Source of the DNA: Micromonospora trifolii
GTDB lineage: Bacteria; Actinomycetota; Actinomycetes; Mycobacteriales; Micromonosporaceae
DNA length: 64,000 nt
Reading direction: 5' to 3'
Assembly (NCBI RefSeq): GCF_022229005.1
Contig: NZ_JAKKFD010000017.1
Coordinates: 1-64,000, forward strand
Shown here: positions 18,630 through 27,221 of the stretch, one piece after another
Layout of the letters: every line of letters starts with the position of its first letter
How positions within the stretch are numbered: position 1 is the stretch's first letter
Program-made: the position numbers and the translations under genes
Notes under the pieces: model-generated
The model's input: the letters and a program-made list of their open reading frames with translations, nothing else
Databases searched by the model: none
Told to the model about the DNA's origin: nothing

Positions 18630-20123
18630 ATGGCTGGAGGAACCTGGGAGCGGTGCGTCCGTGAGGTGACGCTCTCCGCCGACCCGGAAACGGTCGGATC
18701 GGTCGGAGCGGGATGGAGCAATCTCTCCAGCGGTCTGCAACAGCTGCGGGACGCGCTCGTCGGTCGCTCGTTCGTCGGCCCGATCGCGACGGGCCAGGAA
18801 CGCCCACACGTCGGCGGTCTGCCCGGGATGCTCGCCGGTTGGAAGGGCAGTGGTGGTGACGCGTACCGCGAGCACCTGGGCAAGATCGGCAAGCAGATCG
18901 AGGATCTGATCACCGACACGACAAACGTCAGCGGCGCGTTGATGCGGATCGAGGGTGACATCCGTAAGTCGGTCACCACGATCCCGATCCCACTGATGGA
19001 CGACTTCGGGTTCAACGAGTGGAGCCTGCCCAACGGCACCGAGCTCGACGATGCCCGCGACGGCGAGAGCTCGTCGGGGTTCCTCGCCGCGCTGCGCCAG
19101 GACTACCAGAACAACCCCGCCTCGTACGCCGACGGCGCCTTCCGCGACAAGGCCGACGACCTGGAAGCGACGATGAAGGTCGACGGCCAGGCCGGTGACC
19201 AGAAGCGGGGCGGCTGGTGGGACACCGGAGCCCACCTGGACAACTGGTACCGGGACAACCAGGATGCCGCGAACAGCGCGATGGCCCCGCTGCCCCTGGC
19301 CGTCGACACCGAGCGTCCGAAGCTCGCCGTGAACAGGCCGGACGGATCCGGCGAGTCGAACGACGTCGAGCGGGACACGCGGGTCCCGCCGACGGGGCGG
19401 CCCGACATCGGTGGTGGCGACTTCGGCGGGAAGCCCGACATCGGTGGCGGCCCCACGATCGGCAGCAGGCCACCGAGCATCGGCGACACGGGCGGTCCGA
19501 CGTCCACCGTCGACCCGTTCTCCCCGACCAAGCCCGGTGGGATCGGCGATGGCTCGCCCACCGGCGGCACCGGTCAGTTCACACCCCCGTCGACCGGCTC
19601 CAGCTACCCGGGCTACCAGGACGGCGACACCGGCTACAGCAGCGGTCTGGCCGGTGCCAGCCCGAGTGGCGTCGGCGGTCTCGGTGGTGGCATCGGCGGC
19701 GGCGGGGTCGGCAGCGCCGGCCTCGGTGGCGCCGGCGGTGGTTTCGGAGGTGGGGCCGGCGTCGGCTCGGCCGGCGGGATCGGCTCTGGCGGTGGCCTGG
19801 GGGGCGGCGCCGGCGGCGGCATCGGCGTGGGTGGCATCCCCGGCATGGTGGGTGGTGGCAACGGAAAGCTGCCGCCGATGACGAGCGCCGCGAACGCGCT
19901 GCGCGCCGCGGCCGGCGCTGGCGCTGGCGGCGCCGGGATGGCGGGCGGCGCGCGTGGTGCCGGCGGCGCCGGAATGATGGGTGGCGGCATGATGGGCGGC
20001 GCGGGCGGCGCGGGTGGCGCCGGGCACGGCGGTAGCACCGGCTCCGAGCACTCGTCGTGGTTGACTGAGGATGACGATCCGTGGGGCCCCGGTGACGGGG
20101 CGTCCCCGGGTGTCCTTCGATGA
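18630..20123 (+). CDS. Gly-rich PPE/WXG-like type VII secretion substrate candidate
   Basis: A 497-aa protein. Residues 1-110 form a helical ESX-like domain with the turn LAGWKGSGGDAYREHL, similar to WXG substrates. Residues 220-470 are disordered and Gly/Ala/Pro-rich, with GG-repeats like mycobacterial PE/PPE tails and PDIGGG repeats. The last residues (SSWLTEDDDPWGP) are acidic and Trp-containing, resembling the C-terminal tags of actinobacterial ESX-type proteins. No signal peptide is seen. Secretion by a type VII system encoded elsewhere is an inference; no EccC-type ATPase lies in this window. Confidence 0.72.
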   Translation: MAGGTWERCVREVTLSADPETVGSVGAGWSNLSSGLQQLRDALVGRSFVGPIATGQERPHVGGLPGMLAGWKGSGGDAYREHLGKIGKQIEDLITDTTNVSGALMRIEGDIRKSVTTIPIPLMDDFGFNEWSLPNGTELDDARDGESSSGFLAALRQDYQNNPASYADGAFRDKADDLEATMKVDGQAGDQKRGGWWDTGAHLDNWYRDNQDAANSAMAPLPLAVDTERPKLAVNRPDGSGESNDVERDTRVPPTGRPDIGGGDFGGKPDIGGGPTIGSRPPSIGDTGGPTSTVDPFSPTKPGGIGDGSPTGGTGQFTPPSTGSSYPGYQDGDTGYSSGLAGASPSGVGGLGGGIGGGGVGSAGLGGAGGGFGGGAGVGSAGGIGSGGGLGGGAGGGIGVGGIPGMVGGGNGKLPPMTSAANALRAAAGAGAGGAGMAGGARGAGGAGMMGGGMMGGAGGAGGAGHGGSTGSEHSSWLTEDDDPWGPGDGASPGVLR

Positions 20124-20133
20124 GGATGGACGG

Positions 20134-21534
20134 ATGAGGGTGAACGTCGGAAGCCTCCGGCCGGTGACCGCCTGCCTGCTGGCGGGGTTCCTGGTCGTGG
20201 GGGCCGCTCAGCCGGCGGCCGCCGCGCCCCGACGGGCCGAACAGTGGTATGTGGACGAGCTCCGGATCGAGCAGGCGCACAAGGTCTCGACCGGGCGGGG
20301 CGTGGTCGTGGCCGTGATCGACACTGGCGTCGAGGCGAGCCATCCGGACCTGCGCGGTCAGGTGCTCGCCGGTGGTCGCAGTTACGGCGCCTCCGGAGAC
20401 GGCCGGTCCGACGACGACGGGCACGGCACGCACATGGCCGGCATCATCGCGGCGAAACCCAGCAGCGACGGGGTGGTCGGCGTCGCCCCCGGTGTGAAGA
20501 TCCTGCCCATCAAGATGCGCAAGGACGGCGGGTCCTACAGCGACACGGGGATCGCCCGTGCCATTCGGATGGCCGTCGACGGCGGTGCCAAGGTGATCAA
20601 CATGTCCATTGGTGGCCCGGGCCTCGCCAACCCGGTGGAGCAGGACGCCATCAAGTACGCGTTGGACCGTGACGTCGTCGTGGTCGCCGCTGCCGGCAAC
20701 ACCGCCCGGGGCAGCGTCGCCGTGGACAGTCCTGCCAACACCCCGGGTGTGATCGCGGTGACCGGAACGACCCGGGGTGGCGCGTTCTGGTCCGGCTCCG
20801 TCCAGGGGCCGGAGGCGGTGGTCGCCGCTCCGGGCGACGGCATCTACAACGTCCTCAACGAGCAGGGCTACGGCTGGGGCGACGGAACCTCCGACTCCAC
20901 AGCGATCGTCTCCGGTCTCGCCGCGCTGATCCGGTCGAAATATCCGGACCTCAGCGCTCCCAACGTGATCAACCGGATCATCCGGACCGCCCGGGACGCG
21001 GGTCCATCCGGACGAGACCCGCAGTACGGCTTCGGGGTGATCGACCCGATGAGGGCGCTGACCGCGAGCGTGCCGTCGGTCGCCGCCAACCCGTTGCTCG
21101 ACCCGGCGGCGGCGACCGACCCGGGCCCGGCCCGCACCGGGGACGCGGACGAGGAGTTCGACGTCACCCAGCACGGCGATCGCGGTGGTCCGACCGACCA
21201 GCAGGTCATGGTCATCGGCATTGGCATCGCCGTGGCGCTGGTGTTGCTGCTGGGGCTGGCGGTGTTCCTCATCTGGAACCGCCGTCGGTACCGGCGGGAG
21301 GCGGCACGGGCCGCCGACATCCCGGATGAGGTGCTCGACCGGGAGGCCCCCGGCGGGTATCCGCCGTCGGACGCGGACTACGCCCCGCCGCCCGGCTACC
21401 CGCCACCTCCCGGTCACGGCCCGCCCTCCGGCTACGGCCCGCCCTCCGGCTACGGCCAGCCGTCCGGTTACGGTCCCCCTCCCGGTTACGGCCCGCCGGG
21501 CGGGCCGCCGCCCGCCCCGCCGAGGGAGCGGTAA
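20134..21534 (+). CDS. Mycosin-like S8 subtilisin protease, membrane anchored
   Basis: A 466-aa protease. A signal peptide ends at AQPAAAA (about 35). The S8 domain shows catalytic Asp in AVIDTGV, His in GHGTHMAGI, the oxyanion Asn in AAAGN, and Ser in GDGTSDSTAIVSGLAAL, where the usual GTSxAxP proline is missing, as in several type VII-associated mycosins. One C-terminal helix (VMVIGIGIAVALVLLLGLAV) is followed by a cytoplasmic Pro/Gly/Tyr-rich tail with PPSGYG repeats. Mycosins are needed for type VII secretion and cleave some substrates; the two upstream genes are the obvious partners. GAGGA precedes the ATG by 7 nt. Confidence 0.9.
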   Translation: MRVNVGSLRPVTACLLAGFLVVGAAQPAAAAPRRAEQWYVDELRIEQAHKVSTGRGVVVAVIDTGVEASHPDLRGQVLAGGRSYGASGDGRSDDDGHGTHMAGIIAAKPSSDGVVGVAPGVKILPIKMRKDGGSYSDTGIARAIRMAVDGGAKVINMSIGGPGLANPVEQDAIKYALDRDVVVVAAAGNTARGSVAVDSPANTPGVIAVTGTTRGGAFWSGSVQGPEAVVAAPGDGIYNVLNEQGYGWGDGTSDSTAIVSGLAALIRSKYPDLSAPNVINRIIRTARDAGPSGRDPQYGFGVIDPMRALTASVPSVAANPLLDPAAATDPGPARTGDADEEFDVTQHGDRGGPTDQQVMVIGIGIAVALVLLLGLAVFLIWNRRRYRREAARAADIPDEVLDREAPGGYPPSDADYAPPPGYPPPPGHGPPSGYGPPSGYGQPSGYGPPPGYGPPGGPPPAPPRER

Positions 21535-21552
21535 CCGGTCCTCGATCATGGT

Positions 21553-21586
21553 GGCCGGCTGGTGACCTCCGCGTCACCGGCCGGCC
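21553..21586 (+). terminator. Terminator after the mycosin cassette
   Basis: A 14-bp stem with one mismatch pairs 21553-21566 with 21573-21586 around a 6-nt loop. It isolates the cassette from the downstream DUF2344-rne block. Confidence 0.8.
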
Positions 21587-21692
21587 ATCGGCTTTCGCGG
21601 CGGGTGGTCACGAGCCCGTCGACCGGTTTGTGCCCGTCTGCCAGGGCGATCCGGCCGCCCCGGCTGCGTACCGTCACGAGCCCTGCGCCAGG

Positions 21693-22505
21693 ATGGGCGG
21701 ACACGCAGGTACACCCGAGGAGCCCACGATCGCCAGAAAGCCTCAACCCGAGGGCGGCCAGGCACCGGTCGTCCAGCGCGTCCGCATCCGGTACGCCAAG
21801 CGCGGGCCGCTGCGATTCACCTCGCACCGGGACTTCGCCCGGGCGTTCGAGCGCGCGCTACGCCGGGCCGCCGTGCCGGTCGCCTTCTCCCAGGGTTTCC
21901 ACCCGCACCCGAAGATCTCCTACGCCAGCGCCGCGCCGACCGGGGTGGCGAGCGAGGCGGAGTACCTGGAAATCGCCCTTCAGGCGACAGTCGACCCGGA
22001 CGCGTTGCGCGCCGCGTTGGACGCCGCGCTCTCGCCGGGGCTGGACGTCCTGGACGCCGTGATCGCCGAAGGGGGCAACCTGCCGGACCGGATCGAGGCG
22101 TCGCACTGGCACATCGAGTTGCCTGAGGTCGACACGGCGGTGCTGCGCGCCGCGGTGGACGCCTTCGTCGCGGCCGAGGAGGTGCTGGTCGAGCGGATGA
22201 CCAAGCAGGGTCGACGCACTTTCGACGCCCGAGCCGCCGTGATGTCGATCGATGTCCAGTTGCCGACGCCGACGCCTTCCGGGGCGCCGGCCGTACCGTG
22301 TGCGATACTCGAACTGGTCGTGCGGCAGGTCACCCCGTCCGTACGGCCCGATGACGTCCTTTCCGGCCTCCGCGTGGTGGCCGACCTGGAGCCGCCGGTT
22401 TCGCCGAGGGTGACACGGCTGGCTCAGGGCACGTTGACCGCGCAGGGTGCGATCGTGGATCCGTTGGATGCGGACCGCGACGGGGCAGCCATCGTTGGGC
22501 ACTGA
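21693..22505 (+). CDS. DUF2344 (TIGR03936) radical SAM-linked protein
   Basis: About 258-270 aa. The core begins VQRVRIRYAKRGPLRFTSHRDFARAFERALRR and FSQGFHPHPKISYASA, the conserved face of TIGR03936. The family is always linked or fused to the TIGR03960 radical SAM protein; its molecular role is not established. The start is odd: the best ribosome site (GAGGAG, 21717-21722) points to ATC at 21729, just where relatives begin with an MARK-like sequence. The nearest standard in-frame codon is the ATG at 21693 given here. A -10 TACCGT lies at 21669-21674. Confidence 0.88.
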   Translation: MGGHAGTPEEPTIARKPQPEGGQAPVVQRVRIRYAKRGPLRFTSHRDFARAFERALRRAAVPVAFSQGFHPHPKISYASAAPTGVASEAEYLEIALQATVDPDALRAALDAALSPGLDVLDAVIAEGGNLPDRIEASHWHIELPEVDTAVLRAAVDAFVAAEEVLVERMTKQGRRTFDARAAVMSIDVQLPTPTPSGAPAVPCAILELVVRQVTPSVRPDDVLSGLRVVADLEPPVSPRVTRLAQGTLTAQGAIVDPLDADRDGAAIVGH

Positions 22506-22636
22506 CCGACGGTCGGTGTTCTGGCAGGCAGACTTCGGCGGTCGCGCACCACGCGCGCCCGGCGGAAACACTTTTGCGGCGACCCTGCGTGGCAGCGCTC
22601 ACCCGCGCCCGGGCTAGCCAGAACTGGAGAACGTCC

Positions 22637-25600
22637 ATGCTCGAGAACGAGCCCGAGGGCGGCGAACGGACCGGTTCACAGCCGGCCGGTGAGCCCGCCG
22701 ACCAGAGCACCACGCCCGACGGCGCCGCCGTCGAGACCTCCACCACTGCCGTCGGTTCTGCCTCGGTGGAACCGGACGGCGCGGAGAGCGCTCCTGCTGC
22801 GGCCGAGCCGGCCGCGCCGGTGCGGCGCACCCGGGCGACCCGTCGTCGGGCCGCCCCGCTCAACCAGCCGGAGCAGACCGACGCCCCGATCGAGGCGCCC
22901 ACCGGTGGCGCCGGCAACGTCGAGTCGCCGCAGGCGGAGGTCTTCGCCCCGATCTCCGGCGACCTGGACGTCGCCCCGAAGACTCCCCGGCGCCGCCGCA
23001 AGGCCACCCCCGTCGAGACGACCGCCGAGGAGCCGCTGGTCGCCGCCACCGCGGAGGCGGCCTCGGCCGAGGTGGTCCCACCGGTCAAGGTGACCCGTAC
23101 CCGGCGCAAGAAGGCCACACCGGCTGCCGTCGAGGAGCCGCCCGCCACCGAGCAGCCGACCGCCGCCGACGAGGCGCCCGCGGTCGAGGAACCGGTCGCC
23201 GAGGAGCCGGACGTCGTCGAGGAGCCGGCGGAGTCCGACCTGCGCGAGGCCGAGGCCGAGCTGAACGACTCCCCGGCCCTCCCGAGCACGTCCGCCGCCG
23301 AGCTGGCCTGGAGCAGCGGTGCGCAGGAGCGCTCCGGCGAGGTGCCACCGGGTGTGGCCGTCTCCGGTGTGACGGATGAGCCGAACGAGCCGGCCGAGGT
23401 CGAGCCGGAGCAGCCGCGTACCCGTCGTCGCCGCGCCGCGCTCTCCGCGCCCACAGTGCTGTTCATGGCACCCCAGCCGGACGCCGTGCCGGTGACCCGA
23501 CCGGTGGAGCCCGCCGCGGCGACCGAGGAGCCTGCCGTCGAGGAAGCCGCCGAGCCGTCCCGCCGCCGTCGGCGTGGTCGCCGCGAGGTCGAGCCGGTGG
23601 AGCCGGTGGAGCCGATCGAGGCGATCGAGGCCGAGGAGGAGCCGACCGAGGAGGCCGACGAGGCCGCCGAGGCGGATGAGGACGACGAGGACAGCGCCGC
23701 CGCGCGCCGCCGCCGCCGGCGTGGTCGCCGCGGCCGGGGCCGGGGCAAGGGCGGGGCCGACGACGCCGAGGACGAGGAGTCCGAAGAGGCGGCGCAGGCC
23801 GACGAGGAAGAGACCGCCGAGGCCGAAGCCGAGAGCGACGAGGACGAGGAGTCCGAGGGCGGGGACGGCCTGACCCGCCGTCGCCGTCGCCGTCGCCGTC
23901 GTGGCGCGGGTGACACCGAGGGCGCGGCGGACGACGGCGTGCCGACCGTGGTGAAGATCCGGGAGCCGCGCCGGACCGTCGACGAGGTGCAGGGTGTCTC
24001 CGGCTCGACCCGGCTGGAGGCCAAGCGCCAGCGCCGCCGGGACGGTCGGGAGCAGCGCCGTACCCGCCCGCCGATCCTCAGCGAGTCGGAGTTCCTGGCG
24101 CGCCGGGAGGCCGTCGACCGGGTGATGGCGGTCCGCCAGCGCGGTGACCGCACCCAGATCGCCGTCCTGGAGGACGGCGTGCTGGTCGAGCACTACGTCA
24201 CCCGCAACTCCTCCGGGACGATGGCCGGCAACGTGTACCTGGGCAAGGTGCAGAACGTGCTGCCGAGCATGGAGGCCGCGTTCGTCGACGTCGGTCGGGG
24301 CCGCAACGCCGTGCTGTACGCCGGTGAGGTCAACTGGGACACCTCCGGGCTGGAGGGGCGGGCCCGCTCGATCGAGCAGGCGCTGCGCTCCGGCGACTCG
24401 GTGCTGGTCCAGGTCACCAAGGACCCGATCGGGCACAAGGGCGCCCGACTGACCAGCCACATCGCGCTCTCGGGTCGACACCTGGTCTACGTACCCAACG
24501 GCAACGCCTCCGGGATCAGCCGCAAGCTGCCGGACAACGAGCGCAAGCGGCTGCGGGACGTGCTCAAGAAGCTGGTCCCGGACGGCGCGGGCGTGATCGT
24601 CCGGACGGCTGCCGAGGGTGCGACCGAGGACGAGCTGGCCCGCGACGTCAAGCGGCTCCAGGCGCAGTGGGAGGACATCCAGGCCAAGGCGGCCGAGGGC
24701 GGCGCCCCGGCGTTGCTCTACGGGGAGCCGGACCTGGTCATCCGGGTGGTCCGGGACCTGTTCAACGAGGACTTCCGCGAGCTGGTGATCGAGGGCGAGC
24801 AGTCGTACGACATCGTCGAGTCGTACCTGTCGCACGTCTCCCCGGACCTGGTCGACCGGGTGCGTCGGCACGTGGGCACGAGCGACGTCTTCGCCGAGTA
24901 CCGGATCGATGAGCAGATCATCAAGGGCCTGGACCGCAAGGTCTTCCTGCCCTCCGGCGGCTCGCTGGTGATCGACCGCACCGAGGCGATGACTGTCGTC
25001 GACGTCAACACCGGCAAGTACACCGGCTCCGGGGGCAACCTGGAGGAGACCGTCACCCGCAACAACCTGGAGGCGGCGGAGGAGATCGTCCGTCAGCTCC
25101 GGCTGCGGGACATCGGCGGCATCGTGGTGATCGACTTCATCGACATGGTGCTGGAGTCGAACCGTGAGCTGGTGCTGCGCCGGCTCACCGAGTGCCTGGG
25201 CCGGGACCGCACCAAGCACCAGGTCACCGAGATCACGTCGCTCGGCCTGGTGCAGATGACCCGTAAGCGGATCGGCGCGGGCCTGCTGGAGGCCTTCAGC
25301 GAGACCTGTGAGTGCTGCAAGGGCCGGGGCGTCATCATCCACACCGAGCCGGTGCCGGAGAAGCCACGGCCCGCAGGTGCGGGGGAGAAGGTCAAGGCGG
25401 TCGCCTCGGCGGTCGCTCCCGCTCCCGCTCTGGCGGCCGAGCAGGCTGCCACCACCTCGTCCCGCCGTCGGGCGCGCAAGAACGCCCCGGCCGCGGCCGA
25501 GCGGACCGCCGTCGAGGTCGTCGACACCGATACCGACCCCAGGGCCGAGCCGGACGCCGACTACCAGGACACCATGGGTTACGACCTGTCCCGCTACGAG

Positions 25601-25780
25601 TCGGACACCGCCGCCGCGCCGGCGATCTCCGACGCTCAGCAGGGTGAGTCGGCCCGGCTGGCAGCGGCCGACGACCCCGATGCGCTCGCCGACGGGGAGG
25701 GCGACGAGGAGACCACCGAGGGTGGTGGCGGCCGTCGCCGGTCGCGTCGCGGTGGCGCCCGTCGGCGGACCCGCCCCTGA
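22637..25780 (+). CDS. rne: Ribonuclease E/G
   Basis: Endoribonuclease for mRNA decay and rRNA processing, 1047 aa. Residues 1-480 are disordered: Ala/Pro/Glu-rich with Arg patches (runs of RRRR), probably for RNA and partner binding. The catalytic half follows: S1 domain (NVYLGKVQNVLPSMEAAFVD), RNase H/DNase I-like parts with the Mg-binding Asp residues in VVDVNTGKYTG and VVIDFIDM, and the zinc link CECCKGRG. The C-terminus is acidic, ending RRTRP. The ATG at 22637 follows GGAG. It is next to rplU-rpmA-obgE as in other actinobacteria. Confidence 0.96.
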   Translation: MLENEPEGGERTGSQPAGEPADQSTTPDGAAVETSTTAVGSASVEPDGAESAPAAAEPAAPVRRTRATRRRAAPLNQPEQTDAPIEAPTGGAGNVESPQAEVFAPISGDLDVAPKTPRRRRKATPVETTAEEPLVAATAEAASAEVVPPVKVTRTRRKKATPAAVEEPPATEQPTAADEAPAVEEPVAEEPDVVEEPAESDLREAEAELNDSPALPSTSAAELAWSSGAQERSGEVPPGVAVSGVTDEPNEPAEVEPEQPRTRRRRAALSAPTVLFMAPQPDAVPVTRPVEPAAATEEPAVEEAAEPSRRRRRGRREVEPVEPVEPIEAIEAEEEPTEEADEAAEADEDDEDSAAARRRRRRGRRGRGRGKGGADDAEDEESEEAAQADEEETAEAEAESDEDEESEGGDGLTRRRRRRRRRGAGDTEGAADDGVPTVVKIREPRRTVDEVQGVSGSTRLEAKRQRRRDGREQRRTRPPILSESEFLARREAVDRVMAVRQRGDRTQIAVLEDGVLVEHYVTRNSSGTMAGNVYLGKVQNVLPSMEAAFVDVGRGRNAVLYAGEVNWDTSGLEGRARSIEQALRSGDSVLVQVTKDPIGHKGARLTSHIALSGRHLVYVPNGNASGISRKLPDNERKRLRDVLKKLVPDGAGVIVRTAAEGATEDELARDVKRLQAQWEDIQAKAAEGGAPALLYGEPDLVIRVVRDLFNEDFRELVIEGEQSYDIVESYLSHVSPDLVDRVRRHVGTSDVFAEYRIDEQIIKGLDRKVFLPSGGSLVIDRTEAMTVVDVNTGKYTGSGGNLEETVTRNNLEAAEEIVRQLRLRDIGGIVVIDFIDMVLESNRELVLRRLTECLGRDRTKHQVTEITSLGLVQMTRKRIGAGLLEAFSETCECCKGRGVIIHTEPVPEKPRPAGAGEKVKAVASAVAPAPALAAEQAATTSSRRRARKNAPAAAERTAVEVVDTDTDPRAEPDADYQDTMGYDLSRYESDTAAAPAISDAQQGESARLAAADDPDALADGEGDEETTEGGGGRRRSRRGGARRRTRP

Positions 25781-25802
25781 GCGCCTGACCGGCCACGTGT
25801 TT

Positions 25803-25847
25803 GACGAGGTCCCTCTCCCGGCAAAGTGACGGGGGAGGGACCTCGTC
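25803..25847 (+). terminator. Terminator after rne
   Basis: A perfect 13-bp stem (25803-25815 with 25835-25847) with extra C-G pairs inside and a purine-rich loop. Confidence 0.85.
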
Positions 25848-25896
25848 GTTGCGGCCGCCCGGTCCTCGATCGGCCGTCCCAGGTCAGGAGAAGAAG

Positions 25897-26379
25897 ATGC
25901 GCCGTCTGCTCGCGGTCACCGCGCTGCTCACCATGCTCTCCGGCGCGGCCGGCTGCTCCACCGCTGGGACCGCCGAGGGTGCCGGCTCGGCGGCCGCTGG
26001 CACCCCTCCCGGCCCGACCGGTGTGCCGGCCAGCGCTGGCGTGGCGGGTGGCAACGCCACCCAGGTCTGCGTCGCCGCGCAGGCGGCCAGCACCACTGCC
26101 GTCCGGACGTACGTGGCGGAGCTGGGTCAGATGCTCGCGGCGGTGGGTGCGGGGGACAGCCGCGCTGCCGAGGCCGCCCGGGGGCGGGCCGAGGCGGCGC
26201 TGGCCGACTGGCGGACCGCGCTGCGGGAGCAGTCGGAGCGGACCGACGATCCGCAGCTCAAGACTCTGCTCACGGACCTCGGAACCGAGGTTTCCGCGCT
26301 CGGTGCCGACGTCGAGTCGATCGACGAGACCGAACTCGACCGGCTCCAGCAGCGCCTCGACCAGCTCTGCGCGCGCTGA
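25897..26379 (+). CDS. Small putative lipoprotein
   Basis: A 160-aa protein with a signal peptide ([20 protein letters not shown]) whose Cys20 sits in a lipobox-like AAGC. A short Gly/Ala/Pro linker is followed by a helical domain (about 50-160) with Cys residues near its ends (QVCVAAQ and QLCAR), perhaps disulfide bonded. The helical part is rich in Ala, Glu, Arg and Leu. The ATG follows AGGAG. It lies between rne and rplU, each with its own promoter or terminator, and is not a recognised family. Confidence 0.75.
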   Translation: MRRLLAVTALLTMLSGAAGCSTAGTAEGAGSAAAGTPPGPTGVPASAGVAGGNATQVCVAAQAASTTAVRTYVAELGQMLAAVGAGDSRAAEAARGRAEAALADWRTALREQSERTDDPQLKTLLTDLGTEVSALGADVESIDETELDRLQQRLDQLCAR

Positions 26380-26394
26380 GCAGGGCGGGCCGGT

Positions 26395-26424
26395 TTGGGG
26401 TCCGGGCCAGCAATGGCGTACTCT
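26395..26424 (+). promoter_or_regulatory. Promoter of rplU-rpmA
   Basis: TTGGGG (26395-26400), an 18-bp spacer and TACTCT (26419-26424). The predicted 5' leader of about 115 nt before rplU is GC-rich and may hold ribosomal-protein leader structure, but no known motif was recognised. Confidence 0.55.
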
Positions 26425-26545
26425 TGCCTGCGGCCCACCTTTGGTGTGCCGAGTTCCCGTGTGCCCGCGCCGCCGTGCTCTGCTACCCGGCGAGCCGCCG
26501 CGGGGACGACCGCCAGCAGCCTCAACGACAGGGAGTCCGCCTCCG

Positions 26546-26860
26546 ATGTACGCGATCGTCAAGACCGGCGGCAAGCAGTACAAGGTCGCCGAGGGCGACG
26601 TGATCGAGGTCGAGAAGCTCACCGGTGCCCCCGGTGACGCGGTGAAGCTCACCGCGGTGCTCCTCGTCGACGGTGACGACCTGGTGACCGACGCGGCGAA
26701 GCTTGCCGAGGTCGCGGTGTCCGGCGAAATCGCCGCGCACACCAAGGGCCCGAAGATCCGGATCCACAAGTTCAAGAACAAGACCGGCTACCACAAGCGC
26801 CAGGGTCACCGCCAGCCGTTGACCCAGGTCAAGGTGACCGGCATCTCCAGCGGGAAGTAG
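26546..26860 (+). CDS. rplU: 50S ribosomal protein L21
   Basis: A 104-aa large-subunit protein that binds 23S rRNA. It starts [14 protein letters not shown], the L21 signature, and contains [23 protein letters not shown], matching the family's conserved C-terminal part. It is followed 11 nt later by rpmA, the standard pairing. Confidence 0.99.
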   Translation: MYAIVKTGGKQYKVAEGDVIEVEKLTGAPGDAVKLTAVLLVDGDDLVTDAAKLAEVAVSGEIAAHTKGPKIRIHKFKNKTGYHKRQGHRQPLTQVKVTGISSGK

Positions 26861-26871
26861 GTCGTCCTCCA

Positions 26872-27126
26872 ATGGCTCACAAAAAGGGTGCGTCCAGCTC
26901 GCGTAACGGTCGCGATTCCGCGGCCCAGCGACTCGGCGTGAAGCGCTTCGGTGGTCAGGTTGTCAGCGCCGGTGAGATCATCATCCGGCAGCGTGGCACC
27001 AAGTTCCACCCCGGTGACCTGGTCGGCCGTGGCGGCGACGACACGCTGTTCGCGCTGTCCGCCGGTTCGGTCCTGTTCGGCACCAAGCGCGGTCGCAAGA
27101 CCGTCAGCATCGTTCCGCAGCAGTAG
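26872..27126 (+). CDS. rpmA: 50S ribosomal protein L27
   Basis: An 84-aa ribosomal protein near the peptidyl-transferase centre. It begins [22 protein letters not shown], the typical L27 start without the firmicute-type cleavable leader, and has [12 protein letters not shown]. Same transcript as rplU; a strong terminator follows. Confidence 0.99.
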   Translation: MAHKKGASSSRNGRDSAAQRLGVKRFGGQVVSAGEIIIRQRGTKFHPGDLVGRGGDDTLFALSAGSVLFGTKRGRKTVSIVPQQ

Positions 27127-27133
27127 TTCTCGG

Positions 27134-27181
27134 GCTAAGCGGGCCGCGGACCTCCGGGTCCCGGCCCGCTTAGCTTTTTTC
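27134..27181 (+). terminator. Strong intrinsic terminator with U tract after rpmA
   Basis: An outer 12-bp stem (27134-27145 with 27163-27174) and an inner 5-bp stem (27148-27152 with 27157-27161) form one long hairpin followed by a run of T residues (27175-27181). A U tract this clear is rare in such GC-rich DNA. Confidence 0.93.
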
Positions 27182-27221
27182 GCGAAGTGCGAGGTCGAGC
27201 CTCGCTGGAAGGATTGACGCC

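Noticed and set aside
20881..20930. Inactive mycosin because the GTSxAxP proline is absent
   Set aside because: The catalytic Ser is present in GTSD, and this variant is seen in other type VII-associated proteases.
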